Below are positions 7,445 through 15,707 of a stretch of 33,887 nucleotides of DNA, piece after piece. The DNA comes from Paenibacillus humicus NBRC 102415 (GTDB lineage: Bacteria > Bacillota > Bacilli > Paenibacillales > Paenibacillaceae). The notes below the pieces were generated by a model. It worked only from the letters and a program-made list of their open reading frames with translations, was not told the DNA's origin and did not search any database. The position numbers and the translations under genes were made by a program. Each line of letters opens with the position of its first letter. The stretch's first letter is position 1. The stretch lies in NCBI RefSeq assembly GCF_004000905.1, contig NZ_BIMD01000052.1, forward strand, positions 1-33,887, given 5' to 3'.

Positions 7445-7675
7445 TCAGGAAGCCGATCCGCTCTCCCCTTGCTTGTCCTCCGGCGCAGCGGAACGAAGCA
7501 CCTTCTTCATGTTCTTCTCGAACTTCGCCCGGGGGATCAGGACGCTGTGCTTGCATCCGGTGCACTTGATGCGGATATCCATTCCCATCCGAATGATCTC
7601 CATTTCATTCGTTCCGCATGGATGCGGCTTCTTCATCAGCACGACATCGCCAAGCTCGAATTGCTTGCGTTCCAT
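7445..7675 (-). CDS. DUF951 family protein (YyzM-like)
   Basis: 76 aa, ATG at 7675 with AAGGGGG upstream. The family pattern is clear: FELGDVVLMKKPHPCGTNEM, then a basic core RIKCTGCKHSVLIPRAKFEK. DUF951 proteins are short (about 65 aa), of unknown function, and are commonly encoded near ychF and the rpsF cluster in Bacillota; the ribosome-associated neighbourhood hints at a nucleic-acid role (inference). C39 and C42 form a CxxC-like pair, with an earlier Cys at C20. The last 15 or so residues are an extra polar tail. It is probably co-transcribed with the mscS gene 86 bases upstream. Confidence 0.85.
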   Translation of the reverse strand: MERKQFELGDVVLMKKPHPCGTNEMEIIRMGMDIRIKCTGCKHSVLIPRAKFEKNMKKVLRSAAPEDKQGESGSAS

Positions 7676-7761
7676 CGCTTCATTCCCCCTTCAGCGCTTG
7701 ATCACTGCTGAGGCGGCCGCCCCAGCGATAATTTCCCTTCATCTTAACATGGTCTGTGAGA

Positions 7762-8673
7762 TCAGGCCAGCGCATCTTGCTGCTCGTCCTCACGCTCCCG
7801 CAGCAAGCGCTGCAAGTCCATATTGATCTGCCTGGTCACGGAAGCCTCCGTGTTCGGCATGCATTCCGCCACGATGCGCAGCTTGTACTCCGCCGTCGTC
7901 ATGGAGGATATGCCGAGCAGCTCCGGCGGCTTGACGAGGTTGGCGTTCTCCATGGCGGCAAGCATGTCCTTGACCAAGGTCGCCGTCTCATCCAGCCTGT
8001 CCTCGTTAGGCATGTCCACATCGATGACCGCGAGCGAGTTGTTCCTCGAATAGTTCGTCACCTGCGCGATCGTTCCGTTCGGAATGATATGGACTTCGCC
8101 GGTCCAGCTCTTCAGCCTCGTCGTGCGGAGGCCGATCAGCTCCACGGTGCCTTTATAGGTTCCCGTCTGAATGATGTCTCCAACGGCGAACTGATCCTCC
8201 AGGATGATGAAGAAGCCGGTGATGACGTCCTTCACCAGACTCTGCGCGCCGAAGCCGATGGCCAGGCCGAGCACGCCCGCGCCGGCGAGCAGCGGGCCGA
8301 TCTGGATGCCGACCAGGGGCAGCACAAGCATCGCCGTAATGAAATACACCACATACGAAGCGACATTCTTCATCAGCCGGCCGACCGTGACGACGCGGCG
8401 CGTCTGCAGCGGCACTTTGGATTCCCGCTCCAGGATCCGGTCGATCGATTTGTTGACGATCAGGATGATCAGCCGGCCGATCAGCAGGATCAAGGCGATC
8501 TTGATCAGGACAATGCCCGAGTCGACCCAGAATGTCGAGGAGAACTGCTCCTTCATCGCCGAGAGGAACTCGTTCGTTTTTTCTGCCGCTTGATCGGCCG
8601 CAGAGGCGAGGGTTCCTTCATTGTCGGGACTTGCCGCATTTTCCACCGCTGCGTTCGTCAAATAGGGGTTCAT
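7762..8673 (-). CDS. Small-conductance mechanosensitive channel, MscS family
   Basis: 303 aa from ATG at 8673 with AGGAGAG upstream; a longer frame to 8736 adds an arginine-rich stretch unlikely to be translated. It has three hydrophobic helices: about residues 45-70 (IVLIKIALILLIGRLIILIV), 95-115 and 120-145. The glycine/alanine-rich pore helix and MscS beta domain follow: LAIGFGAQSLVKDVITGFFIILEDQFAVGD and GTVELIGLRTTRLKSWTGEVHIIPNG. The channel opens under membrane tension to release solutes at hypo-osmotic shock. It resembles B. subtilis YkuT in size class. DUF3343 lies upstream and DUF951 downstream on the same strand. Confidence 0.93.
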   Translation of the reverse strand: MNPYLTNAAVENAASPDNEGTLASAADQAAEKTNEFLSAMKEQFSSTFWVDSGIVLIKIALILLIGRLIILIVNKSIDRILERESKVPLQTRRVVTVGRLMKNVASYVVYFITAMLVLPLVGIQIGPLLAGAGVLGLAIGFGAQSLVKDVITGFFIILEDQFAVGDIIQTGTYKGTVELIGLRTTRLKSWTGEVHIIPNGTIAQVTNYSRNNSLAVIDVDMPNEDRLDETATLVKDMLAAMENANLVKPPELLGISSMTTAEYKLRIVAECMPNTEASVTRQINMDLQRLLREREDEQQDALA

Positions 8674-8743
8674 CTTAACCTCTCCTTTCACCCGGCAGAA
8701 CGGCGGCAGCCGCCTTGGCCGGGCATGTCGATGCAAAGGGACA

Positions 8744-8831
8744 AGGCGCCCCGGTAAGGGCGCCTCGCAATGATTCCGTCGATCGATTGCAGCGCATCCA
8801 TCCTCGACGGGCCGACTTGCGCCGGCCCGTC
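8744..8831 (-). terminator. Two GC-rich hairpins after the DUF3343 gene; possible weak terminators
   Basis: AGGCGCCC/GGGCGCCT (8744-8751 with 8758-8765) and GACGGGCCG/CGGCCCGTC (8806-8814 with 8823-8831). Neither has a strong U-tract leftward. They occupy the 272-base gap between the mscS start and DUF3343, in which I find no gene. Confidence 0.35.
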
Positions 8832-8945
8832 CGCCGCCGGCAAGCGGCCATCCGCCCCTCCAGGCTGGACGGTCCGTTGATGAGGCCGCCTGGCCTGAGG
8901 CAGCGGCTTAGGGTCGCCGGGCTCGCTGAGCTGCGGACAGCGCGC

Positions 8946-9185
8946 CTATTCCCGCACCTCGTCGTAGCCGTCCTCCGTCTGGCGGAAGATGCCCCGGATG
9001 TCGACGGACTGCTCGGCGATGATCTTGCGCACCTGCCCCAGCTCCCCATCGGGAAAATCGATGGATAGCGCGCAGCCGGCGGTAATCTGCTTGGGCGTCG
9101 GGCGAATATCGATTTCGATGTCTGCGTACTCCAGCAACATTTCGGTCCGCAGCGCCTGCTGCGTGGAATCGAAGGCGATCAGCAT
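8946..9185 (-). CDS. DUF3343 protein (putative Se/S carrier-like)
   Basis: 79 aa from ATG at 9185 with AAGGAG upstream at rather long spacing; a TTG frame to 9224 is less likely. It matches the compact DUF3343 fold: IAFDSTQQALRTEMLLE, then IDIRPTPKQITAGCALSIDF with the conserved cysteine, then IIAEQSVDIRGIFR. The family is described as a putative selenium or sulfur carrier and often lies near cysteine-desulfurase-like enzymes. A SufS-like gene lies about 1.2 kb away here. Biochemical role unproven. Confidence 0.8.
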   Translation of the reverse strand: MLIAFDSTQQALRTEMLLEYADIEIDIRPTPKQITAGCALSIDFPDGELGQVRKIIAEQSVDIRGIFRQTEDGYDEVRE

Positions 9186-9220
9186 GAATTCGCTAGGCTC
9201 CTTACCTTTCCTCTCCGGAG

Positions 9221-9244
9221 GCAAGCTCCGCTACCGGAGCTTGC
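9221..9244. repeat. Perfect 10-bp inverted repeat upstream of DUF3343
   Basis: GCAAGCTCCG, CTAC, CGGAGCTTGC. It lies 36 bases before the DUF3343 start. There is no U-tract on either strand, so operator or mRNA hairpin is more likely than terminator. Confidence 0.6.
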
Positions 9245-9266
9245 GCAGATCGGATGGATGGTACAA

Positions 9267-9294
9267 GTATAAATCCGTTCTCTCTACCATATAC
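9267..9294 (+). promoter_or_regulatory. Possible forespore (sigma-F/sigma-G type) promoter of yyaC
   Basis: GTATA, 16 bases, then TATACTA, ending 36 bases before the yyaC ATG. The forespore sigma consensus has a GHATR-like -35 and a CATNNTA-like -10 at about this spacing. The fit is good but not perfect. Confidence 0.45.
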
Positions 9295-9330
9295 TAGCTA
9301 GTAACAATTCATTATTGCGGAGGGGATTCT

Positions 9331-9921
9331 ATGAAACGACCTGTGATGAGAGAGCTGCCGCTGAAAGTGCCCCACACCGAGTCCGATGCTGCCGAGCAGC
9401 TTGCCGGGCGTCTTCATCTGCATCTCCAGCCTGTTCCGCTTGACCGCCGAATCGTCGTCGTATGCATCGGGACGGACCGTTCCACGGGAGATGCCCTCGG
9501 ACCGCTCATCGGCACTCAGCTGGCCAAGAACCGCAGCCCTCATTTCGAGCTGTTCGGCACGTTGGACGAGCCCGTTCACGCGATGAATCTCGAGGAGACG
9601 ATGCTTGAGATCAACCGCAAGGTGTCCAAGCCCTTCATCATCGGCATCGATGCCTGTCTAGGCCAGCTGTCCAGCGTAGGCTGCATCCAGCTCGGACCCG
9701 GCCCTGTCCGTCCCGGCGCCGGCGTGAACAAGGATCTGCCGCCTGTAGGCGATATTCACATGACCGGAATCGTCAACGTAGGCGGATTCATGGAATATTT
9801 CGTCCTGCAAAACACACGCCTGAATCTCGTCATGCGGATGGCCGACATGATGTCGGACGTCCTTCATCACACGATCGGCAGCGTCCGAGCCTATTCTATT
9901 CACGCTGCAACGCAAGACTGA
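9331..9921 (+). CDS. yyaC: Spore protease YyaC family protein
   Basis: 196 aa, ATG at 9331 with GGAGGGG upstream. YyaC is a sporulation protein annotated as related to the GPR spore protease fold. Signatures seen: VVVCIGTDRSTGDALGPLIG near residues 43-62, FIIGIDACLGQ near 108-118, and a C-terminal MTGIVNVGGFMEYFVLQNTR. The acidic and glycine-rich motif resembles the hydrogenase-maturation/GPR peptidase fold. Only rightward gene in this stretch; its end overlaps the convergent DUF4446 gene by 26 bases. A likely forespore promoter precedes it. B. subtilis yyaC sits in the same neighbourhood near spo0J. Confidence 0.93.
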   Translation: MKRPVMRELPLKVPHTESDAAEQLAGRLHLHLQPVPLDRRIVVVCIGTDRSTGDALGPLIGTQLAKNRSPHFELFGTLDEPVHAMNLEETMLEINRKVSKPFIIGIDACLGQLSSVGCIQLGPGPVRPGAGVNKDLPPVGDIHMTGIVNVGGFMEYFVLQNTRLNLVMRMADMMSDVLHHTIGSVRAYSIHAATQD

Positions 9922-10402
9922 TCGCCTTTTGCTCTTCTTCCGTAAGCGCATAGGCCGAGCTGCCCTGCTGCAAGGGCTTGGCGTACATATACGTCTCGTC
10001 CCGGCCATGCAGCCCGGTCAGCACGACACCGCTGCTGTCCTCGTTGACAATGGCCACCGAGAAGCTCATGTCGCTTCCCTGGTTGGAGAACGCGTTGTAG
10101 CGGAACACGCCGATCTTTCCCTTCGTGTCCTTGAGCAGATGTCCGAACTCCGCCAGCTGCTGGCCGTAGCCCTGCAGCCGATCCTGCTGCTCGTCGAGAG
10201 ACAGCCGGAGGCCGACGATGACATCTTCCAGACTCGTGACGCCCGTTTGGCCCATGACTTGAACATACTGCCGCCTCAGCTTCGACAGCCTTCTGCCCAC
10301 AACCGCGATCCAGATGAAAAGCAGCACGACGACAACAGCAAGCAGTCCGATAGCAACTCCGTAATACGGCGCCTCCATCCATGCATCCATCCATTCATTC
10401 AT
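9896..10402 (-). CDS. DUF4446 membrane-anchored protein
   Basis: 168 aa, ATG at 10402 with AAGGGAAAG upstream. One N-terminal transmembrane helix (residues about 13-35, VAIGLLAVVVVLLFIWIAVV) is followed by a basic turn and a coiled-coil-like helix (LEDVIVGLRLSLDEQQDRLQ). A small beta-rich domain starts at IGVFRYNAFSNQGSDMSFSVAIV, the DUF4446 hallmark. It is likely cytoplasmic-facing. Function unknown; the gene is typically beside parB in Bacillota. It follows the cysteine-desulfurase gene by 16 bases, so co-transcription is likely. Confidence 0.88.
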   Translation of the reverse strand: MNEWMDAWMEAPYYGVAIGLLAVVVVLLFIWIAVVGRRLSKLRRQYVQVMGQTGVTSLEDVIVGLRLSLDEQQDRLQGYGQQLAEFGHLLKDTKGKIGVFRYNAFSNQGSDMSFSVAIVNEDSSGVVLTGLHGRDETYMYAKPLQQGSSAYALTEEEQKAISLALQRE

Positions 10403-10418
10403 CTTTCCCTTAGCTCTC

Positions 10419-11600
10419 CTAACCCTGTCCCTGCATGGGGTAATGTGACCTGATTTCCCGTATCGCTGTTAGGAACGATTCAGCGTCCTCTTTGGTTGTA
10501 GAATAACCGACGCTGGCCCTGACGGCTCCCGTCTCGGCCGTTCCCGCGCTGTAATGCGCGAGCGGCGTGCAATGATAGCCTGACCTTACGGCGATGCCGT
10601 AATGCTGGTCCAGGATGAAGGACAGCTCCGACGCCTCGACCCCAGCCATCGTAAAAGAGACGATTCCTGTCCTCGGCTTGCCTGCAGCCGGCCCCAGCAG
10701 CCTCAGTCCCGGAACGGATGCAAGCTCCTCCATCATGCAGGAGACCAGCTCCGTTTCTTGGGCATGGATTGCGGCCGGCGTCCGATCGATGACATATTGG
10801 ACGCCAGCAGCAAGTCCGGCGATTCCCGGCGTATTCGGTGTGCCCGCTTCGTAACGATCCGGCCTCACCGTCGGCTGCTCGGCCGATTCGGACTGGCTTC
10901 CGGTCCCTCCGTGCAGCAGCGGGACGGGATCAAGCCTAGGGTGGATATACAGGCCGCCGGTCCCCTGCGGTCCGAGCAGCGCTTTATGGCCCGGAAACGC
11001 AAGAAGGTCGATTCCCATCGCCTCGACATCGATGTCCAGCACGCCGGCAGACTGAGCTGCGTCGACCAGCAGCGGAATCCCTCTTTTGCGGGTGATGGAG
11101 CCGATCTCTCCGACCGGCAATATGCTCCCGAGCAGATTGGAGCTGTGCGCAGCGGCTACGAGGGCAGTGCGAGAAGTGAGAGCCTGCTCGACTTGCTCCG
11201 GCCTGACCTCCCCTTCCGGCGTAGCCTCTATGTAAGTAACCCCGATTCCAATGCTTGCCTTCAAATACTCCAGCGGCCTGCGTATGGAATTATGCTCGAC
11301 TGCCGTCGCGATGACATGATCTCCCGGCTTCAGCATGCCTTTGATCGCAAGATTCAAGGCTGCCGTCGTATTGGCCGCAAAGGAGATATCGTTGGGATTT
11401 GCGATCCGGAACAGTTTCGCCAGCCTCTTGCGTGCCCCGAACAGAACCCGCCCGGATTGAACGGCCATCCGGTGGCTGCCCCGGCCGGGATTCGCCGTTC
11501 CATGCAGCAGGATTTCCATCATCGCCTCGGCGACAGCCGGCGGCTTCGGCCAGGATGTGGCCGCATGATCCAAATAAATGACCGGCTTATTCGATGTCAT
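10419..11600 (-). CDS. Cysteine desulfurase, SufS/CsdA-like (aminotransferase class V)
   Basis: 393 aa, ATG at 11600 with GGAGG upstream. The PLP-enzyme signature is complete: TTAALN phosphate-binding region near 79-84, H103 in AVEHNS, D180-x-x-Q183 in LVDAAQSAG, and Schiff-base lysine K206 in FPGHKALLGPQG. The catalytic cysteine is C344 in RSGYHCTPLAH, the SufS-type motif. It would mobilise sulfur (or selenium) from cysteine or selenocysteine. It is not in a suf or isc operon; DUF4446 follows it and a DUF3343 gene lies nearby. NCBI-type annotation would be aminotransferase class V-fold enzyme. Confidence 0.9.
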   Translation of the reverse strand: MTSNKPVIYLDHAATSWPKPPAVAEAMMEILLHGTANPGRGSHRMAVQSGRVLFGARKRLAKLFRIANPNDISFAANTTAALNLAIKGMLKPGDHVIATAVEHNSIRRPLEYLKASIGIGVTYIEATPEGEVRPEQVEQALTSRTALVAAAHSSNLLGSILPVGEIGSITRKRGIPLLVDAAQSAGVLDIDVEAMGIDLLAFPGHKALLGPQGTGGLYIHPRLDPVPLLHGGTGSQSESAEQPTVRPDRYEAGTPNTPGIAGLAAGVQYVIDRTPAAIHAQETELVSCMMEELASVPGLRLLGPAAGKPRTGIVSFTMAGVEASELSFILDQHYGIAVRSGYHCTPLAHYSAGTAETGAVRASVGYSTTKEDAESFLTAIREIRSHYPMQGQG

Positions 11601-11646
11601 GGCTATCCTCCGAAATCAAGTAGTCTTCAATAAGGAAAGGAGGTCC

Positions 11647-11708
11647 AAAAAAAACAACAGCATACCTAAGTTTAATCTCTGGAACCAGAGAATACAACTT
11701 GGGCATGC
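11647..11708 (-). terminator. Extended intrinsic terminator after spo0J
   Basis: Leftward RNA folds as nested stems. The outer stem is GCAU-G-CC-C-AAGUU against AACUU-A-GG-U-AUGC (11660-11672 with 11696-11708, one G-U, one C-A). The inner stem is CUCUG/CAGAG (11677-11681 with 11686-11690). Eight U residues follow within six bases. It ends the soj-spo0J unit. On the plus strand CAGCAT and ATGCTGCTTTTT also flank it, so it may be bidirectional. Confidence 0.8.
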
Positions 11709-11760
11709 CGTATCATGCTGCTTTTTCCTTCCCCCGCCCTCATGATCCAGAGCGCAATCG

Positions 11761-12606
11761 TTAGGATTGGAGAAGGTCCAGCAGTCTTTCCAGATCCTGC
11801 TTGTTGTAATAGGACAGCTCTATTTTTCCCTTGTCCTTCGACGCCTTGATCTTCACGGTTGTCTTGAACCGCTCGCGCAGCGTCTCCTCCAGCGATTCCA
11901 CGTAAGGATCACGTTTCTTCAGTTTGGCGACGGCGGCTTTATCAGGCTTTTTATGCTCCAGATCCTGGATCGCCTTCTCCAGCTCACGGACGCTCCATTC
12001 ATTGCTGATGATCTGTTTGGCCAGTTCTTTGCGCACTTTGTCTTCCTTGACGCCTACAAGAGCTCTGGCATGTCCCATCGAGATTGTTCCACGTGAAACA
12101 CTGTCCTTGATGTCTGCAGGCAGACTGAGAAGACGCAGGAAATTGGCGATATGCGAACGGGATTTGCCGACCTTGAGAGAGAGCTCTTCCTGAGTCAGGT
12201 CGAACTTGTCCATGATGGCCTGATAAGCGACAGCAAGCTCGATGGCATTGAGATCTTCCCGCTGCAAATTCTCGATCAAGGCGATCTCCATGACCTGCTG
12301 ATCCGTGAAATTCCGCACCACCGCCGGAATGGTCGTGTTGCCGCATAATTGGGAAGCCCGGCAACGCCGCTCTCCTGCAATGATCTCATAGCCCTTCAGC
12401 ACCGTTCTGACGATGATCGGCTGAATGACGCCATGCTGGCGGATGGATTCCGCAAGCTCTCGGATGGATTCATCCTGGAACGTCGTCCGCGGCTGATAAG
12501 GGTTGGCTCGCAGCTGCTTCAGATCGATTTCGATGACCTTGTCATCATCGTTTACCGAAAGAGACGGAATGAGGGCATCCAGTCCTCTACCTAGCCGCTT
12601 GCTCAT
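11761..12606 (-). CDS. spo0J: ParB/Spo0J chromosome-partitioning CTPase
   Basis: 281 aa, ATG at 12606, overlapping the end of soj by 20 bases. N-terminal Soj-activating segment ([12 protein letters not shown]), then the ParB CTPase/nuclease fold with NPYQPR (35-40), HGVIQPIIV and GERRCRA (78-84). The helix-turn-helix [19 protein letters not shown] and a C-terminal dimer domain follow. It loads at parS, slides as a CTP clamp and recruits SMC, and it controls Soj and so initiation. Oddity: the CTP-binding box usually reads GERRYRA or GERRWRA, while here the aromatic is C82. A perfect parS lies inside the gene, as in B. subtilis. Confidence 0.95.
   Translation of the reverse strand: MSKRLGRGLDALIPSLSVNDDDKVIEIDLKQLRANPYQPRTTFQDESIRELAESIRQHGVIQPIIVRTVLKGYEIIAGERRCRASQLCGNTTIPAVVRNFTDQQVMEIALIENLQREDLNAIELAVAYQAIMDKFDLTQEELSLKVGKSRSHIANFLRLLSLPADIKDSVSRGTISMGHARALVGVKEDKVRKELAKQIISNEWSVRELEKAIQDLEHKKPDKAAVAKLKKRDPYVESLEETLRERFKTTVKIKASKDKGKIELSYYNKQDLERLLDLLQS
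12085..12100. promoter_or_regulatory. parS site inside spo0J
   Basis: TGTTCCACGTGAAACA, identical to the 16-bp Bacillus parS consensus. It serves as the Spo0J nucleation site within its own coding sequence. Confidence 0.97.
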
Positions 12607-13360
12607 ACTGGATCACTTCCTTCGCCAATTCAAGATAAACTTCGGCTCCTTTGGACTTCGGATCGTAGGTGATGATGGCTTGTCCGTGCGAAGGGGCCTC
12701 GCTGAGACGCACATTGCGCGGAATGATCGTCTGATACACCTTCTGCTGGAAGTACTTCTTCACTTCCTCGATGACTTGGATGCCGAGGTTCGTGCGGGCA
12801 TCGAACATCGTCAGCAGCACGCCTTCGATCGCGAGCGAAGTATTGAGATGCTTTTGGACCAGACGGACCGTATTCAGAAGCTGGCTAAGTCCTTCAAGCG
12901 CGTAATATTCACATTGTATTGGAATGATGACGGAATCGGCAGCCGTCAGCGAATTGATGGTCAAAATGCCGAGCGACGGAGGACAGTCGATCAGAACGTA
13001 ATCGTATTCATTTTTCAGCTGCGACAAGGACTTCTTCAGCCTTACTTCACGGGATATAGTCGGAACCAGCTCAATCTCCGCTCCGGCAAGCTGAATTGTC
13101 GCAGGAATAATGGAGAGATTGGGGACCGCAGTGGGCATCACCGCTTCATGCGGATCGACCTCATTGATAAGTACGTCATAAATGCTGTTTTCCACGTCGG
13201 CCTTGTTGATTCCGACGCCGCTGGTCGTATTGCCCTGCGGATCGATATCGACAAGCAGCACCTTTTTGCCGAGGGAAGCCAGGCAAGCGCCCAGATTCAC
13301 GGATGTCGTCGTTTTGCCGACGCCGCCCTTCTGGTTCGTAATGGCAATGATTTTGGACAA
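12587..13360 (-). CDS. soj: ParA/Soj ATPase
   Basis: 257 aa. I start at TTG 13360 ([13 protein letters not shown]...): GAGG sits eight bases upstream, and it matches the normal Soj N-terminus. A GTG at 13369 overlaps that ribosome site. Walker A is QKGGVGKTT (residues 10-18), the A' box [11 protein letters not shown], and [11 protein letters not shown] the Walker B region. Soj is a dynamic ATPase that regulates DnaA and helps origin segregation with Spo0J. First gene of soj-spo0J; separated from noc upstream by a terminator and 345 bases. Confidence 0.95.
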   Translation of the reverse strand: MSKIIAITNQKGGVGKTTTSVNLGACLASLGKKVLLVDIDPQGNTTSGVGINKADVENSIYDVLINEVDPHEAVMPTAVPNLSIIPATIQLAGAEIELVPTISREVRLKKSLSQLKNEYDYVLIDCPPSLGILTINSLTAADSVIIPIQCEYYALEGLSQLLNTVRLVQKHLNTSLAIEGVLLTMFDARTNLGIQVIEEVKKYFQQKVYQTIIPRNVRLSEAPSHGQAIITYDPKSKGAEVYLELAKEVIQYEQAAR

Positions 13361-13705
13361 CCTTGTCACCTCAATGTTCCATTCTAGTCAAACGTGAACT
13401 TCCCTGCGGCCAAGAACAAGCCTTGTCAGCCCGCCTTCATTCCAAGCTGGAGAAGAAATCCATCCCTCCCGGCGCGAGAACGACATCCTTCGTATGCACG
13501 CACGCTGCGCAAAGCGCAGGTGGCCAGTAGAATGTCATTTCTTCCGGCAGGACGAAAAAAAGCGGCTGCTGCCGCTTTCCGTGATAAGTCTGCGGGCCAT
13601 ATCATGCTGTTCGCTCATGCTGATCATTCGGTATGAATGCCCTTATGTTAATCATTGCTGATTGCTGTAATTAGAGTATAACGGAATCGGCGCCGGAATA
13701 CGACA
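13361..13705 (-). other. Intergenic stretch between noc and soj; no gene seen
   Basis: Contains the noc terminator (13555-13578) and should hold the soj promoter. A TAGAAT about 20 bases before soj has no good -35 partner, so I do not call it. Open frames here are short and lack ribosome sites. Confidence 0.5.
13555..13578 (-). terminator. Intrinsic terminator after noc
   Basis: AAAGCGGC, TGCT, GCCGCTTT, then a run of U residues leftward. It lies about 130 bases beyond the noc stop, so soj-spo0J needs its own promoter. Confidence 0.8.
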
Positions 13706-14527
13706 TTATCGTTTGGGAATCCGGATGACGATCTCATAGTGATCGTCATGGTCTTTCTCATCGGTTTTGATTTGCAGGCCAGAGCCTGAAACCATATCGA
13801 TGGACTGCCGGATCGTGTTGAGAGCAAGCCGGACATCTTTCGTGAAGCTGATCCGCTTCGCTTTTTTCGTTTTGGATGCTTCCTTATAGAAGGCGACTCT
13901 AGCCTCGGTCTGCTTGACGTTGAGTTCTTTCGACAGCACGTCTTCCAGCACCTTCTGCTGCAGCTCCTCGGTGTCGAGGGCCAGCAGGGAACGGGCATGG
14001 CGTTCCGTGATTTTCCGTTCGACCAGGGCGCTTTTGACCGGCTCGCTGAGACCGAGCAATCGGATCTTGTTGGCGATTGTCGATTGGCTCTTGCCGAGCC
14101 GCTGCGCGAGGCTTTCCTGGGTAAGGCTATGCAGGTCGATCAGCTTCTGATAAGCGACCGCTTCCTCGATGGCGGACAGTCCTTCGCGCTGCAGGTTCTC
14201 AATCAAGGCAATCGAGGCTGCTTGAGAATCGTTGAAGTCGCGAATAATAGCCGGCACCGTATCCAGACCCAGCTTGCTGACGGCGCGCCAGCGGCGCTCG
14301 CCCGCTATGATCTCGTAGCGGTCGCCGCGAACCCGGACGACGATCGGCTGAATGACGCCATGGGTTCGGATCGTCTGGCTGAGTTCCTCGATCCTGTCAT
14401 CGTCGAAGACGGTTCTGGGCTGATAAGGACTCGTATCAATGCTTCCAACCGGAATCTGCTTGACTTCATCAAGAGCGGCCTTCTGGTCATTCAACCCGAA
14501 CAGCCGTGAAAATTGTTCCTTCATCAT
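13706..14527 (-). CDS. noc: Nucleoid occlusion protein Noc
   Basis: 273 aa; ATG at 14527 or the next codon, also ATG. ParB paralogue with the N-terminal amphipathic segment [12 protein letters not shown] that anchors Noc to the membrane, then [23 protein letters not shown] (76-82). The [21 protein letters not shown] and the more basic C-terminus follow. Noc binds its own 14-bp sites and stops the division septum from closing over DNA. It lies between rsmG and soj as in Bacillales. The N-terminus and its position separate it from Spo0J. Confidence 0.93.
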   Translation of the reverse strand: MMKEQFSRLFGLNDQKAALDEVKQIPVGSIDTSPYQPRTVFDDDRIEELSQTIRTHGVIQPIVVRVRGDRYEIIAGERRWRAVSKLGLDTVPAIIRDFNDSQAASIALIENLQREGLSAIEEAVAYQKLIDLHSLTQESLAQRLGKSQSTIANKIRLLGLSEPVKSALVERKITERHARSLLALDTEELQQKVLEDVLSKELNVKQTEARVAFYKEASKTKKAKRISFTKDVRLALNTIRQSIDMVSGSGLQIKTDEKDHDDHYEIVIRIPKR

Positions 14528-14937
14528 TCTTCAACCACCCGAAATTCAATGTGCCCATGACCTCGATGTTTCTTCCGTGTTGCAGCCGCGGCGGGTCGTG
14601 CTTGGCCCCCAAGTCATGGTTGCGGCACCAGGCAGTTCGCTCAGCTCCAAGCTGAGGAGGCCGGTCGGCATTGATCATGCAGCACGGGCAGATCGGAGTG
14701 TGTCTCTTGCGGAGAACGGCCGATATAGGCGGACAGCCTTCGCAGGTCTGTCTAGCAACGGGGACATCCTGGTGCGGATGCCGTTTAGCAAGCGGCATCC
14801 CCAGTGCTATCTTTACTCCACCAATTCGCTTTTGAAAGAAGGTTTTCCTGCTTGATTTTGGATTTCCAAGAAGTTTTCATGCCTTCCCGTTCCCTTCTTG
14901 AGGTGCGGACGGAATCCGAACCCCTTTCCGATCTCAT
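14528..14937 (-). other. Intergenic stretch between rsmG and noc; contains one hairpin, no gene
   Basis: A 410-base gap. GGATGCCG/CGGCATCC (14776-14783 with 14793-14800) forms an 8-bp hairpin without a U-tract. A 103-codon leftward frame across 14487-14798 overlaps noc, lacks family features and has no ribosome site. The noc promoter should be here, but I see no strong match. Confidence 0.5.
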
Positions 14938-14953
14938 TGTTCCACGTGAAACA
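14938..14953. promoter_or_regulatory. parS site at the 3' end of rsmG
   Basis: TGTTCCACGTGAAACA, a perfect parS, one base past the rsmG stop. It is 2.85 kb from the copy in spo0J, forming an origin-proximal parS pair. Confidence 0.97.
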
Positions 14954-14954
14954 A

Positions 14955-15707
14955 TCAGCGAGGCTTCTTCACCAATGAAATTCCGCGCACGAGAGGCTGC
15001 TTCAAAGGAATTCCGGCTTTGCGCGGATAAGCCGCCGGCGTCCGATCCGTCTTGCGGATAAATACAATGGCGCGCTCGGATTGCTCGAACGGCAGCTTCA
15101 ATGTTTCGACCCGCTCCGCCTTGGCACGGAGCTCTTTCAAGGCATACGCAGCCTCATCAAGCTCCTCTTGCGGATTGGCGCCCTTCATGGCCGCGAATAC
15201 GCCGTCCTGGGCGGCGAACGGCAGACACAGCTCGCCCAGACCTGCTAGCCTCGCTACCGCTCTCGCCGTCACAACATCGTATTGATCCCGGTGCGCTTGA
15301 AGGCGGCCGATATCCTCGGCTCTGCCATGCACGCACTGCACGTCTTTCAATTCCAACGCGTCGCATACATGCTGCAGGAAAGAAATTCGCTTGTTCAAGC
15401 TGTCGACAATCGTAATGTGAAGATGAGGGTAGGCGATTTTCAAGGGAATGCTTGGAAATCCGGCTCCCGATCCTATATCGGCCAGATTCCTCGCCTTCGA
15501 CAGATCCATATAAAAAGCAAGCGAGAGGGAGTCGTAGAAATGCTTTTCGAATACCGCATCCCTCTCCGTGATTCCAGTCAGATTCATCCGCTCGTTCCAT
15601 TCCACCAGCAGCTCGAAATACCGCTCGAACTGGTTCAGCTGATGAGGCGCAAGCTCGATTCCCCGGGCGGCAAGAAGCTCGTGAAATGACTTTTGAACCT
15701 TATCCAT
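14955..15707 (-). CDS. rsmG: 16S rRNA (guanine-N7)-methyltransferase RsmG
   Basis: 250 aa, ATG at 15707. The start overlaps the mnmG stop in a TGATG arrangement, giving translational coupling. SAM-binding motif ADIGSGAGFPSIPLKI near residue 75, then ITIVDSLNKRISFLQHVC and the catalytic-region VTARAVARLAGL. RsmG methylates G527 (E. coli numbering) in 16S rRNA; loss gives low-level streptomycin resistance in other bacteria. Length is normal. It ends at a parS site. Confidence 0.95.
   Translation of the reverse strand: MDKVQKSFHELLAARGIELAPHQLNQFERYFELLVEWNERMNLTGITERDAVFEKHFYDSLSLAFYMDLSKARNLADIGSGAGFPSIPLKIAYPHLHITIVDSLNKRISFLQHVCDALELKDVQCVHGRAEDIGRLQAHRDQYDVVTARAVARLAGLGELCLPFAAQDGVFAAMKGANPQEELDEAAYALKELRAKAERVETLKLPFEQSERAIVFIRKTDRTPAAYPRKAGIPLKQPLVRGISLVKKPR

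Noticed and set aside
8675-9068. Overlapping frames on both strands between mscS and DUF3343
   Set aside because: Arg- and Pro-rich translations with no ribosome site; the region holds GC-rich hairpins instead.
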